In this document: in pieces, positions 1 through 8,226 of the stretch
Layout: the number at the start of each line of letters is the position of its first letter
Position numbering within the stretch: position 1 is the first letter of the stretch
Origin: Streptomyces sp. WMMB303
Lineage (GTDB): Bacteria > Actinomycetota > Actinomycetes > Streptomycetales > Streptomycetaceae
Reading direction: 5' to 3'
DNA length: 64,000 nt
Assembly: GCF_029351045.1 (NCBI RefSeq)
Contig: NZ_JARKIN010000001.1
Coordinates: 1,326,001 to 1,390,000 of the forward strand
The notes under the pieces: model-generated
Told to the model about the DNA's origin: nothing
Database searches by the model: none
The model's input: the letters and a program-made list of their open reading frames with translations, nothing else
Made by a program: the position numbers and the translations under genes

Positions 1-1893
1 GCGGCGGAGCTGCTGGAGGTGACGCGGCGCTGCTTCGACCGCTATCACGAGATCTTCGACGAGCCGTATCCGTTCGACTCCTACGACCAGGCGTTCGTCC
101 CGGAGTTCAACTCGGGGGCGATGGAGAATCCGGGTCTCGTGACGTTCCGGGACGAGTTCGTCTTCCGGTCGGCGGTCACGGACACCGAGCGGCAGACGCG
201 TGCGATGGTCGTGGCGCACGAGATGGCGCACATGTGGTTCGGCGATCTGGTGACGCTGCGCTGGTGGGACGACATCTGGCTGAACGAGTCGTTCGCCGAG
301 TACATGGGCTACCAGGTGCTGAGCGAGGCGACGCACTTCACGGACACCTGGACGGACTTCGCGGTGGCGCGCAAGAGCTGGGGGTATGACGCGGACGAGC
401 GGCCCTCGACGCATCCGGTGGCGCCGGATCCGGACGCGGTGCCGGATACGGCGGCGGCGCGGGGCAATTTCGACGGGATCTCGTATGCGAAGGGCGCCTC
501 GGCGCTGCGGCAGCTGGTGGTGTGGCTGGGTGAGAAGAGTTTCCTGGCGGGGATCAACGAGCATTTCGCGCGGCACCGGTTCGGGAACGCGACGCTGGCG
601 GATTTCCTGGACTCGCTGGCGCGGGCGTCGGACCGGGATGTGCGGGGGTGGGCGGAGAGCTGGCTGCGGACGACGGGTGTGGACACGCTGGTGCCGCGGG
701 TGGGCGAGTCGGAGGCCCGGCAGTGGTATGTGGATGTGGAGCACCGGGGGGAGCGGCCGCATCGGTTGGCGTTGGGGTTGTACGACCGGGCTCCGGCGGA
801 CGCGTCGCGGCTGGTGCTGCGGGAGCGGCTGGAGCGGGACGTGCCGGGTGGCGGGGGCCGGCTGACGGTGACGTTGGAGGGGCCGCGGCCGGATCTGGTG
901 CTGGTCAACGATCTGGACTGGACGTACGCGAAGGTGCGGCTGGATCCGGTCTCCTGGGGCACGGTGCGGGGGGCGCTGTCCGGGGTGCCGGGGCAGTTGT
1001 CGCGTGCGGTGGTGTGGAACGCGGCGCGGGACATGGTGCGGGAGGGGGAGTTGGAGCCGCTGGAGTATGTGCGTACGGTGCGTGCACATCTGCCGCGTGA
1101 GGTGGACAACGCGGTGGTGCAGGGGGTGCTGGCGTTCGCGCGGGGGCAGGCGGCGGAGCGGTTCCTGGTGGGTGCGGAGCGGGTGGAGGCGCTGGGGCTG
1201 CTGGGTGAGGTGTGCGGTGAGCTGCTGGGGGTCGGTGGTGGTGCCGGGGAGGGCGCCGGGGGTGGTGCGGCTGCTGTGGGTTCGGGGGTGCGGCTGACGG
1301 CTGCCCGGTGTTTCATCGACTGTGCGACCGATCCGGCCGAGCTGCTGGCGTGGCGGAGTGCGGGTGAGGTGCCGGGGGGCGGGCCGGTGCTGGACGCGGA
1401 GCTGCGGTGGCGGCTGCTGTTGCGGTTGTCGGTGCTGGGTGCGGTGGGGGTGGAGGAGATCGAGGAGGCGCGTGCGGCGGATCCGAGTGCGCGGGGTGTG
1501 GAGGCCGCTGCCCGGTGCCGGGCGGCGCTGCCGAGTGCGGCGGCGAAGGAGGCGGCGTGGGAGGCGATGTTCGGCCCGGCGGACGCGTTGTCGAACTATG
1601 TGTTCACGGCGACGGCGCAGGGTTTCTGGCAGCCCGAGCAGCGGGAGCTGCTGCGGGGTTATGTGGAGCGGTATTTCGCGGAGGTGGTGCCTCTTGCCGA
1701 GCGGCGGGGTGCGGCGATGGCGGAGGCCGCGGGCCGGTACGCGTTTCCTGCGGCGTTCGTGGACGAGGGGACGCTGGCGCGGGGTGAGGAGTGTCTGACC
1801 TCGGGTGGTCCGGTGCCTGCGCTGCGGCGTCGGCTGGAGGATCAGTTGGACGATCTGCGGCGGGCGTTGGGGGTGCGGGCGGCGGTGGCGTGA
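1..1893 (+). CDS. pepN: Aminopeptidase N (M1 family), 5' end outside window
   Basis: Zinc metallopeptidase that removes N-terminal residues from peptides in the cytoplasm. The frame is open from base 1, so the start lies upstream; about 630 residues are visible of a family usually near 850. Seen in order: the exopeptidase motif GAMEN (near base 115), the zinc site HEMAHMWFGDL (near base 217) and the downstream glutamate in NESFAEY (near base 284), then a long C-terminal ERAP1-like helical domain. An internal GTG at base 19 is not the start, because conserved M1 sequence continues upstream of it. It is read toward the des-like pair but separated by about 210 bp. Third-position G is unusually heavy even for this genome. 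Identification is firm. Confidence 0.95.
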   Translation, partial: AAELLEVTRRCFDRYHEIFDEPYPFDSYDQAFVPEFNSGAMENPGLVTFRDEFVFRSAVTDTERQTRAMVVAHEMAHMWFGDLVTLRWWDDIWLNESFAEYMGYQVLSEATHFTDTWTDFAVARKSWGYDADERPSTHPVAPDPDAVPDTAAARGNFDGISYAKGASALRQLVVWLGEKSFLAGINEHFARHRFGNATLADFLDSLARASDRDVRGWAESWLRTTGVDTLVPRVGESEARQWYVDVEHRGERPHRLALGLYDRAPADASRLVLRERLERDVPGGGGRLTVTLEGPRPDLVLVNDLDWTYAKVRLDPVSWGTVRGALSGVPGQLSRAVVWNAARDMVREGELEPLEYVRTVRAHLPREVDNAVVQGVLAFARGQAAERFLVGAERVEALGLLGEVCGELLGVGGGAGEGAGGGAAAVGSGVRLTAARCFIDCATDPAELLAWRSAGEVPGGGPVLDAELRWRLLLRLSVLGAVGVEEIEEARAADPSARGVEAAARCRAALPSAAAKEAAWEAMFGPADALSNYVFTATAQGFWQPEQRELLRGYVERYFAEVVPLAERRGAAMAEAAGRYAFPAAFVDEGTLARGEECLTSGGPVPALRRRLEDQLDDLRRALGVRAAVA

Positions 1894-1920
1894 GGCCGGC
1901 CGCGCCGTCGGCCGGGTGCG

Positions 1921-1956
1921 CGGGTCTCTTATCAGACGCGGGTCTCTTATCAGATC
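1921..1956. repeat. Tandem 18-bp direct repeat
   Basis: Two head-to-tail 18-bp units, identical over the first 16 bases (CGGGTCTCTTATCAGA) and differing only in the last two. They lie 27 bp after the pepN stop and just before a hairpin. No function is recognised; it could be a slippage duplication or part of a transcription end region. Confidence 0.7.
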
Positions 1957-1978
1957 CGCCTGGGCTGCCTGGGGCGGT

Positions 1979-2000
1979 CTACTTCGTTCGGGCGAAGTAG
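1979..2000. terminator. Hairpin after pepN (possible terminator)
   Basis: Perfect 8-bp inverted repeat CTACTTCG / CGAAGTAG with a 6-nt loop TTCGGG. There is no T-run, as is common for Streptomyces terminators. It lies between pepN and the iron box of the next operon and would insulate them. Confidence 0.5.
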
Positions 2001-2039
2001 CGCGGGGATCGTCGGGCAGTGGGGCGTACGGCGCCTAAG

Positions 2040-2058
2040 TTAGGTCGCCCTAACCACC
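2040..2058 (+). promoter_or_regulatory. Iron box (DmdR1/IdeR-type operator), divergent
   Basis: TTAGGTCGCCCTAACCACC matches the 19-bp iron-box consensus TTAGGTTAGGCTAACCTAA at 12 positions, including both blocks TTAGGT and CTAACC. It also forms its own palindrome GTTAGG-N4-CCTAAC at 2039-2054. It sits 45 bp upstream of the decarboxylase GTG, where an iron-dependent repressor would block transcription of a siderophore operon. The outer right arm is degenerate. Confidence 0.7.
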
Positions 2059-2102
2059 CGTGGCCGCCGTCGTGTCGGTCCGCCGTGTTCGAAGGAGCCG
2101 CC

Positions 2103-3743
2103 GTGTCCGCGTTCACCGTCGATGGCCTGCAGGATGCCGTTCCCGTTCCGGGTGGCCGGTCCGGTCCGGAGCCGGGCGGGGAGCCGGGGCAGGCGCGGGC
2201 GCAGGGCCCGGAGCCGGAGTCCGGGGCGCGGGAGGGTGCGCTGGCGGGTGGTGCGGCCGGTCCGGCTGCGCTGCGTCCACTGCTCGGCGCGGTGCTGGGG
2301 GCGCTGTCGCGTGGTGCGGTGGAGCGGGGCGGGCCGCTGCCGGAGGGGGGTCCCGAGGCGGTCGCGGCGCGGCTGCGCGCTGCGGTCGGTGCGGTGCTGC
2401 CGGAGCAGGGCGTCGGTGCGCGGGAGGCGCTGGAGGTGCTGGTCGGTGCGGTGGCGCGGGGTGCTGCCGATCCGGCGGAGCCGCTGTGTGCGGCGCATCT
2501 GCACTGTCCGCCGCTGGCGGTGGCGGCGGCCGCGGATCTGGCGGTGAGTGCGCTGAACCCGTCGCTGGACTCGTGGGACCAGGCGCCGGCCGCTTCGGAG
2601 GTGGAGGCGCTGGTGTGCCGGGCGCTGGCGCGGCTGGTCTTCCCGGGCGCGGGCCGGCAGGCGGGTCCCGTCGCGGCTCCGGAGGCCGGGTACCCGCTGG
2701 CGGGTCCGGACGCCTTGGTGACGACCGGCGGTACGGAGGCGAACCAGCTCGGGCTGCTGCTGGCGCGGGAGCGGCAGGCGGCCGCGGGAGGCCGGGCCCG
2801 GGTGGTGTGCGGTGCGAACGCGCATCACAGTGTGCACCGTTCGGCGTGGCTGCTGGGGCTGGAGCCGCCGCTGGTGGTGCCGGCGCCGCGCGGTGTGCTG
2901 GATCCGGCTGCTCTGGAGGCGGCGTTGGGCGGCCTGGCGCGGGTGGATGCGGGGGCGCGGGCGCTGGTGGTGGCCACGGCGGGGACGACGGACACCGGTG
3001 CGGTCGATCCGCTGCCGCGGGTGGCCGAGGTGGTGCGGCGGCAGGGTGCCTGGCTGCATGTGGACGCGGCGTACGGGGGCCCGCTGCTGTTCAGTGCGGC
3101 GCTGCGGCAGCGGCTGGCCGGGCTGGGGGAAGCGGACAGTGTGACGTTCGATCTGCACAAGCTGGGGTGGCAGCCGGTGGCGGCGGGGTTTCTGGCGGTG
3201 CCGGAGCGGGCGGCGCTGCGGGTACTGGACCATCGGGCCGATTATCTGAACGCCGACGACGACACGGAGGCGGGGCTGCCGGATCTGCTGGGGCGGTCGC
3301 TGCGGACCACTCGGCGTCCGGATGTGCTGAAGGTGGCGGTGACGCTGCGGGCGCTGGGGCGGGTGGGGATGGCCCGGCTGGTGGAGCGTACGTGTGCGGC
3401 GGCGCGGGAGCTGGCCGACATGGTGGCGCGGGACGAGCGGTTCGAGCTGTATGCGCCTCCGACTGTCTCGACGGTGGTTTTCCGTCCGGTGGGCGGGGAC
3501 GACGCGCTGGTGGCACGGGTGCGGCGGCAGTTGCTGGAGCAGGGGCGGGTGGTGCTGGGCCGGGCCGCTGTGGAGGGGCGGTTGTGGTGGAAGGTGACGG
3601 TGCTCAATCCGGCGGTGCGGGGCAGCGACCTGGCGGCGCTGCTGAAGCTGGTGGCGGAGGCGGCGGATGCGGAGCCCGCGGGACCGGTGGGCGGGGGCTT
3701 CCCTGTCGGGATGGAGGAGACCGGCGAGGGAGTGGAGGCGTGA
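2103..3743 (+). CDS. desA: DesA-like PLP-dependent amino acid decarboxylase
   Basis: Group II PLP decarboxylase, probably converting lysine (or ornithine) to the diamine used in hydroxamate siderophores. Visible: LHCPPL near the N-terminal third, TTGGTEANQLG, the histidine pair in AHHSVHR, VDAAYGG, and the PLP lysine in DLHKLGWQP. The GTG at 2103 is chosen because GAAGGAG lies just upstream; an open frame extends back to 2019 but has no ribosome site. At 546 residues it is longer than typical DesA (about 480), owing to a Gly/Pro/Glu-rich N-terminal stretch of roughly 60 residues. The stop overlaps the next gene by 4 bp (GTGA). Family is certain; the lysine specificity and the name rest on the iron box and the hydroxylase partner. 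Confidence 0.8.
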   Translation: MSAFTVDGLQDAVPVPGGRSGPEPGGEPGQARAQGPEPESGAREGALAGGAAGPAALRPLLGAVLGALSRGAVERGGPLPEGGPEAVAARLRAAVGAVLPEQGVGAREALEVLVGAVARGAADPAEPLCAAHLHCPPLAVAAAADLAVSALNPSLDSWDQAPAASEVEALVCRALARLVFPGAGRQAGPVAAPEAGYPLAGPDALVTTGGTEANQLGLLLARERQAAAGGRARVVCGANAHHSVHRSAWLLGLEPPLVVPAPRGVLDPAALEAALGGLARVDAGARALVVATAGTTDTGAVDPLPRVAEVVRRQGAWLHVDAAYGGPLLFSAALRQRLAGLGEADSVTFDLHKLGWQPVAAGFLAVPERAALRVLDHRADYLNADDDTEAGLPDLLGRSLRTTRRPDVLKVAVTLRALGRVGMARLVERTCAAARELADMVARDERFELYAPPTVSTVVFRPVGGDDALVARVRRQLLEQGRVVLGRAAVEGRLWWKVTVLNPAVRGSDLAALLKLVAEAADAEPAGPVGGGFPVGMEETGEGVEA

Positions 3744-5218
3744 GGGACGTGGCGCGGGCGCGGAGGGCCGGGGGCCGGAACGGCGGCGGGGACGCAGAGG
3801 CGGTGGAGCCGCTGGATCTCGCGGGTGTCGGGATCGGTCCGTTCAACCTCTCGCTGGCGGCGCTGGGCGACGGGGTGGCCGGGCTGCGGTGCGGGTTCTT
3901 CGAGCAGCGGCCGGAGTTCCGCTGGCATCCGGGGCTGCTGATCGAGGGGGCGACCCTGCAGGTGCCGTTCCTGGCGGATCTGGTGACGCTGGCGGATCCG
4001 GCCAGCCCGTGGTCGTTCCTGCGGTTCCTGCGGGAGCGGGAGCGGCTGTTCCCGTTCTACTTCGCGGAGCGGTTCCATATCGAGCGGGCTGAGTACGACG
4101 CGTACTGCCGCTGGGTGAGCGAGCGGGTGCCGGGGCTGTGCTTCGGGCACCGGGTGGACGCGGTGCGCTGGAGTGCCGAGCGGGGTCTGTTCGAGATCGA
4201 CTTCACCCGGCTGCACGCGCCGGGCGAGGCCCCGGCGCTGGGCAGGTCCTATGCGCGCAACGTGGTACTGGGGATCGGCACGGCGCCGCACGTGCCGCGG
4301 GCGCTGCGGCCGTCGGCCCAGGACCCGGCGGTGCCGGTGTACCACTCCTCGGAGTATCTGGACCGGCGCGCCGAGCTGTCGGCGGCCGGGCATGTGACGG
4401 TGATCGGGTCGGGCCAGTCGGGTGCGGAGGTGTTCCTGGATCTGCTGCGCAGCCGGCCGGCGGGCCGGGAGCGGCTGCACTGGCTGACGCGCAGCCCGGC
4501 GTTCGCACCGATGGAGTACAGCAAGCTGGGGCTGGAGCACTTCACCCCGGACTACACCCGCTATTTTCACGGGCTGTCCGAGCCGGTCCGGGACGGGCTG
4601 CTGCCCCGGCAGGGGCAGTTGCACAAGGCGGTGGACGCCGGGACGCTGGCGGCCGTGCACGACGAGCTGTACCGCCGGACGCTGGATCTGGACCGGCACG
4701 CCGGTGACCGGGGCGGGGGCGGCGGGTGGCCGGATGTGGTGCTGACGCCCGGGGTGCGGGTGCGGACGGTGGGGCGGTGCGGAGGGACGCGGCTGGAGCT
4801 GCATCTGGAGCATGCCGAGCAGGAGGCGCGGGGTGTCCTGGCGACGGACGCGGTGGTGCTGGCGACGGGCTACACCGAGCGTCCGGCGGAGGGGCTGCTG
4901 GCGGCGCTGGCGGGGTACGTGCGCCGGGACGGGTCGGGCCGTCCGCTGGTGGACGGGGAGTACCGGCTGGCGCTGGACCCGGTGGTGCGCGGTTCGGTGT
5001 TCGTGCAGAACGCGGAGCGGCACACGCACGGGGTGGGGGCGCCGGATCTGGGGCTGGCGGCGCATCGCAGTGCGGTGATCCTGAACGCGGTGACGGGCCG
5101 GGAGAGTTATCCGCTGCCGCGCCGTACGGCCTTCACCACGTTCGGGCTGCGGGAGGGGCCCGTGGCGGCGGACGGCGGCGTGGGGGCGGCGGGGCGGTCT
5201 GCCACAGTGTCCGTATGA
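3740..5218 (+). CDS. desB: DesB-like L-lysine/L-ornithine (diamine) N-monooxygenase
   Basis: FAD/NADPH-dependent N-hydroxylase of the siderophore IucD/SidA/DesB type, expected to hydroxylate the amine made by the preceding decarboxylase. The FAD site is GVGIGPFNLSLAAL near residue 30; the NADPH site HVTVIGSGQSGAE lies mid-protein; the C-terminal ATGY motif (LATGYTERP) is present. Translation starts at GTG 3740, overlapping the decarboxylase stop, which implies coupling; a second in-frame GTG lies at 3749. 492 residues is slightly long for the family, with an Arg/Gly-rich leader. In desferrioxamine operons an acyltransferase (desC) and an NIS synthetase (desD) follow, but here a SIMPL-domain gene does. 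Confidence 0.82.
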   Translation: MRDVARARRAGGRNGGGDAEAVEPLDLAGVGIGPFNLSLAALGDGVAGLRCGFFEQRPEFRWHPGLLIEGATLQVPFLADLVTLADPASPWSFLRFLRERERLFPFYFAERFHIERAEYDAYCRWVSERVPGLCFGHRVDAVRWSAERGLFEIDFTRLHAPGEAPALGRSYARNVVLGIGTAPHVPRALRPSAQDPAVPVYHSSEYLDRRAELSAAGHVTVIGSGQSGAEVFLDLLRSRPAGRERLHWLTRSPAFAPMEYSKLGLEHFTPDYTRYFHGLSEPVRDGLLPRQGQLHKAVDAGTLAAVHDELYRRTLDLDRHAGDRGGGGGWPDVVLTPGVRVRTVGRCGGTRLELHLEHAEQEARGVLATDAVVLATGYTERPAEGLLAALAGYVRRDGSGRPLVDGEYRLALDPVVRGSVFVQNAERHTHGVGAPDLGLAAHRSAVILNAVTGRESYPLPRRTAFTTFGLREGPVAADGGVGAAGRSATVSV

Positions 5219-6033
5219 CGCAGATACCGGGAACTCCGCCACCTCCGCCGCCTCCTCCGCCCCCGCCGCCACACGGTGCGGACTCCGGCACGCCGGGCGA
5301 GGGCCCGGAGGCGGGTGCGGGCTTCGGACCGCTGCCGGGGGGCTCGGGGGCGGCCCCGTTCGGCACCCCCGAAGCGCCGCGGGTGGCGGTGCGCGGGGAG
5401 GCGAGCCTGGAGTTCGACCCGGAGTACGCGCGGATCGGCGTGGTGGTCTCCGCGCGGGGCCGGGACCGGCGCGGAGCGCTGGAGGATCTGACCCGGCGGA
5501 ACGCTCACGCGCTGGAGTTGGTCAAGAGCTACGGCGACGCGGTGGAGAAGCTGTCGACGGGAGCGTTCAGTGTTCAGCCCGAGATGGTGGACGGCAGTCG
5601 GCGGGAGCGGGTGCACGCCTACCACGGGCGGGTGCGGCTGCAGGCCACCGTCACGGACTTCACGGTGCTGGGCGAGTTGACGACGCGGCTCGCCGACCTG
5701 GAGTTGACGCAGGTCGAGGGGCCGTGGTGGGGGTTGTGGCGGAACTCGCCCGCGCACCGTTCGGCGCGGCAGCAGGCGGTGCGGGAGGCGGTGACCCGGG
5801 CGCGGGAGTACGCGGAGGCGCTGGGCGCGCATCTGGTGGCGCTGGTGGAGCTGGCCGATCTGGGCGCCGAGGGCAGTGGTCCGCCGCGGCTTCCGGCGGC
5901 GCCGGGCGGGATGCGGGGGTTCGCCGGGGCGCCCGCGGGTCCGCCGCCCGAGCTGGATCTGGAGCCGCAGGTGCAGACGGTGTCGGCGCAGGTGAATGCG
6001 CGGTTTGTGATGAGTCCGCCGCGATTGGGCTGA
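5215..6033 (+). CDS. SIMPL (DUF541) domain protein with poly-proline N-terminus
   Basis: 272 residues. After a run of twelve prolines beginning at about residue 8 and a Gly/Pro-rich linker comes a DUF541/SIMPL-like domain (about 60-270): VAVRGEASLEFDPEYARIGV, then LEDLTRRNAHALELVKSYGD, ending with QTVSAQVNARFVM. Members bind or organise envelope partners in other bacteria, but biochemical roles are mostly unknown. No signal peptide is visible. ATG 5215 overlaps the hydroxylase TGA (ATGA), so it is the third gene of the iron-box operon. The proline run should require EF-P to translate. Domain assignment is fairly sure; function is unknown. Confidence 0.75.
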   Translation: MTQIPGTPPPPPPPPPPPPHGADSGTPGEGPEAGAGFGPLPGGSGAAPFGTPEAPRVAVRGEASLEFDPEYARIGVVVSARGRDRRGALEDLTRRNAHALELVKSYGDAVEKLSTGAFSVQPEMVDGSRRERVHAYHGRVRLQATVTDFTVLGELTTRLADLELTQVEGPWWGLWRNSPAHRSARQQAVREAVTRAREYAEALGAHLVALVELADLGAEGSGPPRLPAAPGGMRGFAGAPAGPPPELDLEPQVQTVSAQVNARFVMSPPRLG

Positions 6034-6232
6034 GCCGCGAGGATCACACGAGGTCCGCCGGGGTGTTCCGTCTCGACTGGTGGGACGGAACAGCCCGCAG
6101 AATCGCTCATCAGAGCAAATGCGCGCCCACTTTATTAGTTGTCCTCGGGATTCAATGGCTATTCGGTAAAGGGCGGTTGGACAATTCTCCGGCGGCGGTT
6201 CTTTACGCGCCGGTAAGTCTTAGGCTCGGGCT
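6034..6232. other. Intergenic region upstream of pyk, locally A/T-rich
   Basis: The 199-bp gap contains an A/T-rich segment (about 6110-6180) that stands out from its surroundings and probably carries the pyk promoter. No hexamer pair is convincing enough to place exactly. A short inverted repeat just after the SIMPL stop (about 6063-6092) may end the upstream operon. Confidence 0.4.
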
Positions 6233-7660
6233 ATGCGCCGAGCAAAGATCGTCAGCACCCTGGGCCCGTCCACCGACTCGTACGAGCAGATCAAGACGCT
6301 CGTGGAGGCGGGAATGGACGTCGCCCGGTTCAACATGAGCCACGGCACGCACGCCGAGCACGAGGAGCGCTACCACCGGGTGCGCGCCGCCTCGGAGGAG
6401 ACGAAGCGGAACGTGGGGGTGCTCGCGGACCTTCAAGGCCCGAAGATTCGGCTGGGCCGCTTTCAGGAAGGCCCTGTATTCCTTGAACAGGGCGATGAGT
6501 TCGCCATCACGGTCGAGGACATGGAGGGTGACCGCGCGATGTGCGGCACCACCTATCCGGGCCTGGCAGCCGATGTCACGGCGGGCGAGCGCATCCTGGT
6601 GGACGACGGCCGGGTCACTCTGGAGGTGGCCCGGGTCGAGGGGCCCGTGGTGCACACGACGGTCGTCGAGGGCGGCATGGTCTCCGACCACAAGGGCCTC
6701 AACCTGCCCGGGGTCGCCGTCTCGGTGCCCGCGCTCTCCCAGAAGGACATCGAGGACCTCCGCTGGGCGCTGCGCACGGGCGCCGACCTGATCGCGCTGT
6801 CCTTCGTCCGCAGCGGGCACGACATCAAGGAGGTGCACCGCGTCATGGCGGAGGAGGGCCGCCGGCTGCCCGTCCTCGCCAAGCTGGAGAAGCCGCAGGC
6901 GGTGGCGAACCTGGAGGCCATCGTCGACGCCTTCGACGGGATCATGGTCGCCCGCGGCGACCTGGGTGTGGAGATGCCGCTGGAGCAGGTGCCGCTGGTG
7001 CAGAAGCGGGCCGTCAAGCTGTGCCGCAGGAACGCCAAGCCGGTGATCGTGGCGACCCAGATGCTGGACTCGATGATCGACGCGTCCCGCCCCACCCGGG
7101 CGGAGGCCTCGGACGTCGCGAACGCGGTGCTGGACGGCACCGACGCGGTGATGCTGTCGGGCGAGACGAGCGTGGGCAAGTATCCGATCGAGACGGTGCG
7201 CACGATGGGCCGGATCGTCGAGGCGGCCGAGGAGGACATCCTCGCCAAGGGGCTGCCGCCGCTGACCGAGCGCGGCAAGCCCCGGACACAGGGCGGCGCG
7301 GTGGCCCGGGCCGCCGCCGAGATGGGCGACTTCCTCGGTGCCAAGTACCTGGTGGCCTTCACGCAGTCGGGGGACACGGTGCGGCGGCTGTCGCGCTACC
7401 GCTCCCCCATCCCCGTGCTGGCCTTCACCCCGGACCCGGCCACCCGCGCGCAGCTCAACCTCACCTGGGGCGTCGAGGCGTTCCTCGGTCCGATGGTGTC
7501 GAGCACCGACGAGATGGTGGACCAGGTCGACGAACTGCTGCTGAAGCTGGGCCACTGCGAACAGGGCGACCTGGTGGTCATCACCGCCGGTTCGCCGCCC
7601 GGCGTGCCCGGCTCGACCAACCTGGTGCGCGTGCACCGGCTGGGCGAGGAGGACTCCTGA
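6233..7660 (+). CDS. pyk: Pyruvate kinase
   Basis: Transfers phosphate from phosphoenolpyruvate to ADP, the last step of glycolysis, in the cytoplasm. 475 residues, full family length. It begins RRAKIVSTLGPSTDS and contains VARFNMSHG (active-site Arg/Asn), LADLQGPKIRLG, AKLEKPQAV, and the pyruvate kinase signature around MVARGDLGVEMP (from residue 238). The C-terminal allosteric domain is complete. The ATG at 6233 is the natural start for the KIVSTLGP motif. It converges on the chorismate mutase gene. A core housekeeping gene, firm. Confidence 0.98.
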   Translation: MRRAKIVSTLGPSTDSYEQIKTLVEAGMDVARFNMSHGTHAEHEERYHRVRAASEETKRNVGVLADLQGPKIRLGRFQEGPVFLEQGDEFAITVEDMEGDRAMCGTTYPGLAADVTAGERILVDDGRVTLEVARVEGPVVHTTVVEGGMVSDHKGLNLPGVAVSVPALSQKDIEDLRWALRTGADLIALSFVRSGHDIKEVHRVMAEEGRRLPVLAKLEKPQAVANLEAIVDAFDGIMVARGDLGVEMPLEQVPLVQKRAVKLCRRNAKPVIVATQMLDSMIDASRPTRAEASDVANAVLDGTDAVMLSGETSVGKYPIETVRTMGRIVEAAEEDILAKGLPPLTERGKPRTQGGAVARAAAEMGDFLGAKYLVAFTQSGDTVRRLSRYRSPIPVLAFTPDPATRAQLNLTWGVEAFLGPMVSSTDEMVDQVDELLLKLGHCEQGDLVVITAGSPPGVPGSTNLVRVHRLGEEDS

Positions 7661-7726
7661 GCCCGGCGCCCGCGGGCCCGGACCCGGCTGTGCGCGGGCG
7701 GGACCGGTCCCCTGCGGGCGCCGGGC
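7661..7726. terminator. Inverted repeat between convergent pyk and chorismate mutase
   Basis: Perfect 13-bp arms GCCCGGCGCCCGC (7661-7673) and GCGGGCGCCGGGC (7714-7726), separated by 40 nt of GC-rich sequence that can fold further. It begins immediately after the pyk stop, in a convergent gap, consistent with a bidirectional terminator without U-tract. Confidence 0.6.
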
Positions 7727-7777
7727 GCGGCACACCAGCCGGGCCGTGGCGCCCGGGTCCGCCCGCCCGCCGAGCGG

Positions 7778-8110
7778 TCAGTCGGCTCGCTGCTCCGCGC
7801 CGCCCGCGAGCTGCTCGTGGTGGCGGATGACCTCGGCGATGATGAAGTTCAGCAGCTTCTCGGCGAAGGCCGGATCCAGCTTCGCGTCCTGGGCGAGTTC
7901 CCGCAGGCGGGCGATCTGCCGTGCCTCGCGGGCCGGGTCGGCGGGAGGCAGTCGGTGGTCGGCCTTGAGCCGGCCGACCCGCTGGGTGCACTTGAACCGC
8001 TCGGCGAGCATGTGCACCACGGCGGCATCGATGTTGTCGATGCTGTCGCGGAGCGCGGTCAGTTCCGCGCGCACGGCCTCGTCGGGCCCGGGATCGCTGC
8101 TGCTGGTCAT
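7778..8110 (-). CDS. Chorismate mutase (AroQ fold)
   Basis: Rearranges chorismate to prephenate for phenylalanine and tyrosine synthesis. 110 residues, all helical, as expected of a stand-alone AroQ domain. LRDSIDNIDAAVVHMLAERF is the N-terminal long helix; KADHRLPPADPAREARQIARL carries the conserved Lys and Asp/Arg region; the C-terminal helix contains LLNFIIAEVIRHHEQL. No signal peptide, so it is the cytoplasmic form. It lies convergent to pyk. Firm. Confidence 0.92.
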   Translation of the reverse strand: MTSSSDPGPDEAVRAELTALRDSIDNIDAAVVHMLAERFKCTQRVGRLKADHRLPPADPAREARQIARLRELAQDAKLDPAFAEKLLNFIIAEVIRHHEQLAGGAEQRAD

Positions 8111-8226
8111 CGCCCGACCCTATCCGTCCGCGGCACCCGCCCGCGGCGGCGGATCCGGCCGCGGTGCCGGGACGCGGTGCCGGGCACGCGCGGCCCGGCG
8201 GTCGGCACCGCGCGCCGGCACGGGCC

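Noticed and set aside
1921..1956. Resemblance of GTCTCTTAT in the tandem repeats to the Tn5 mosaic end
   Set aside because: Only nine bases match and the rest diverges; no transposase or inverted partner is near, so coincidence is more likely.
2040..5272. Long minus-strand open frames (2040-3233 and 3242-5272) antisense to desA and desB
   Set aside because: They are by-products of extreme third-position GC. The translations are Arg/Pro/His-rich with no domain, while the plus strand encodes recognisable enzymes with ribosome sites.
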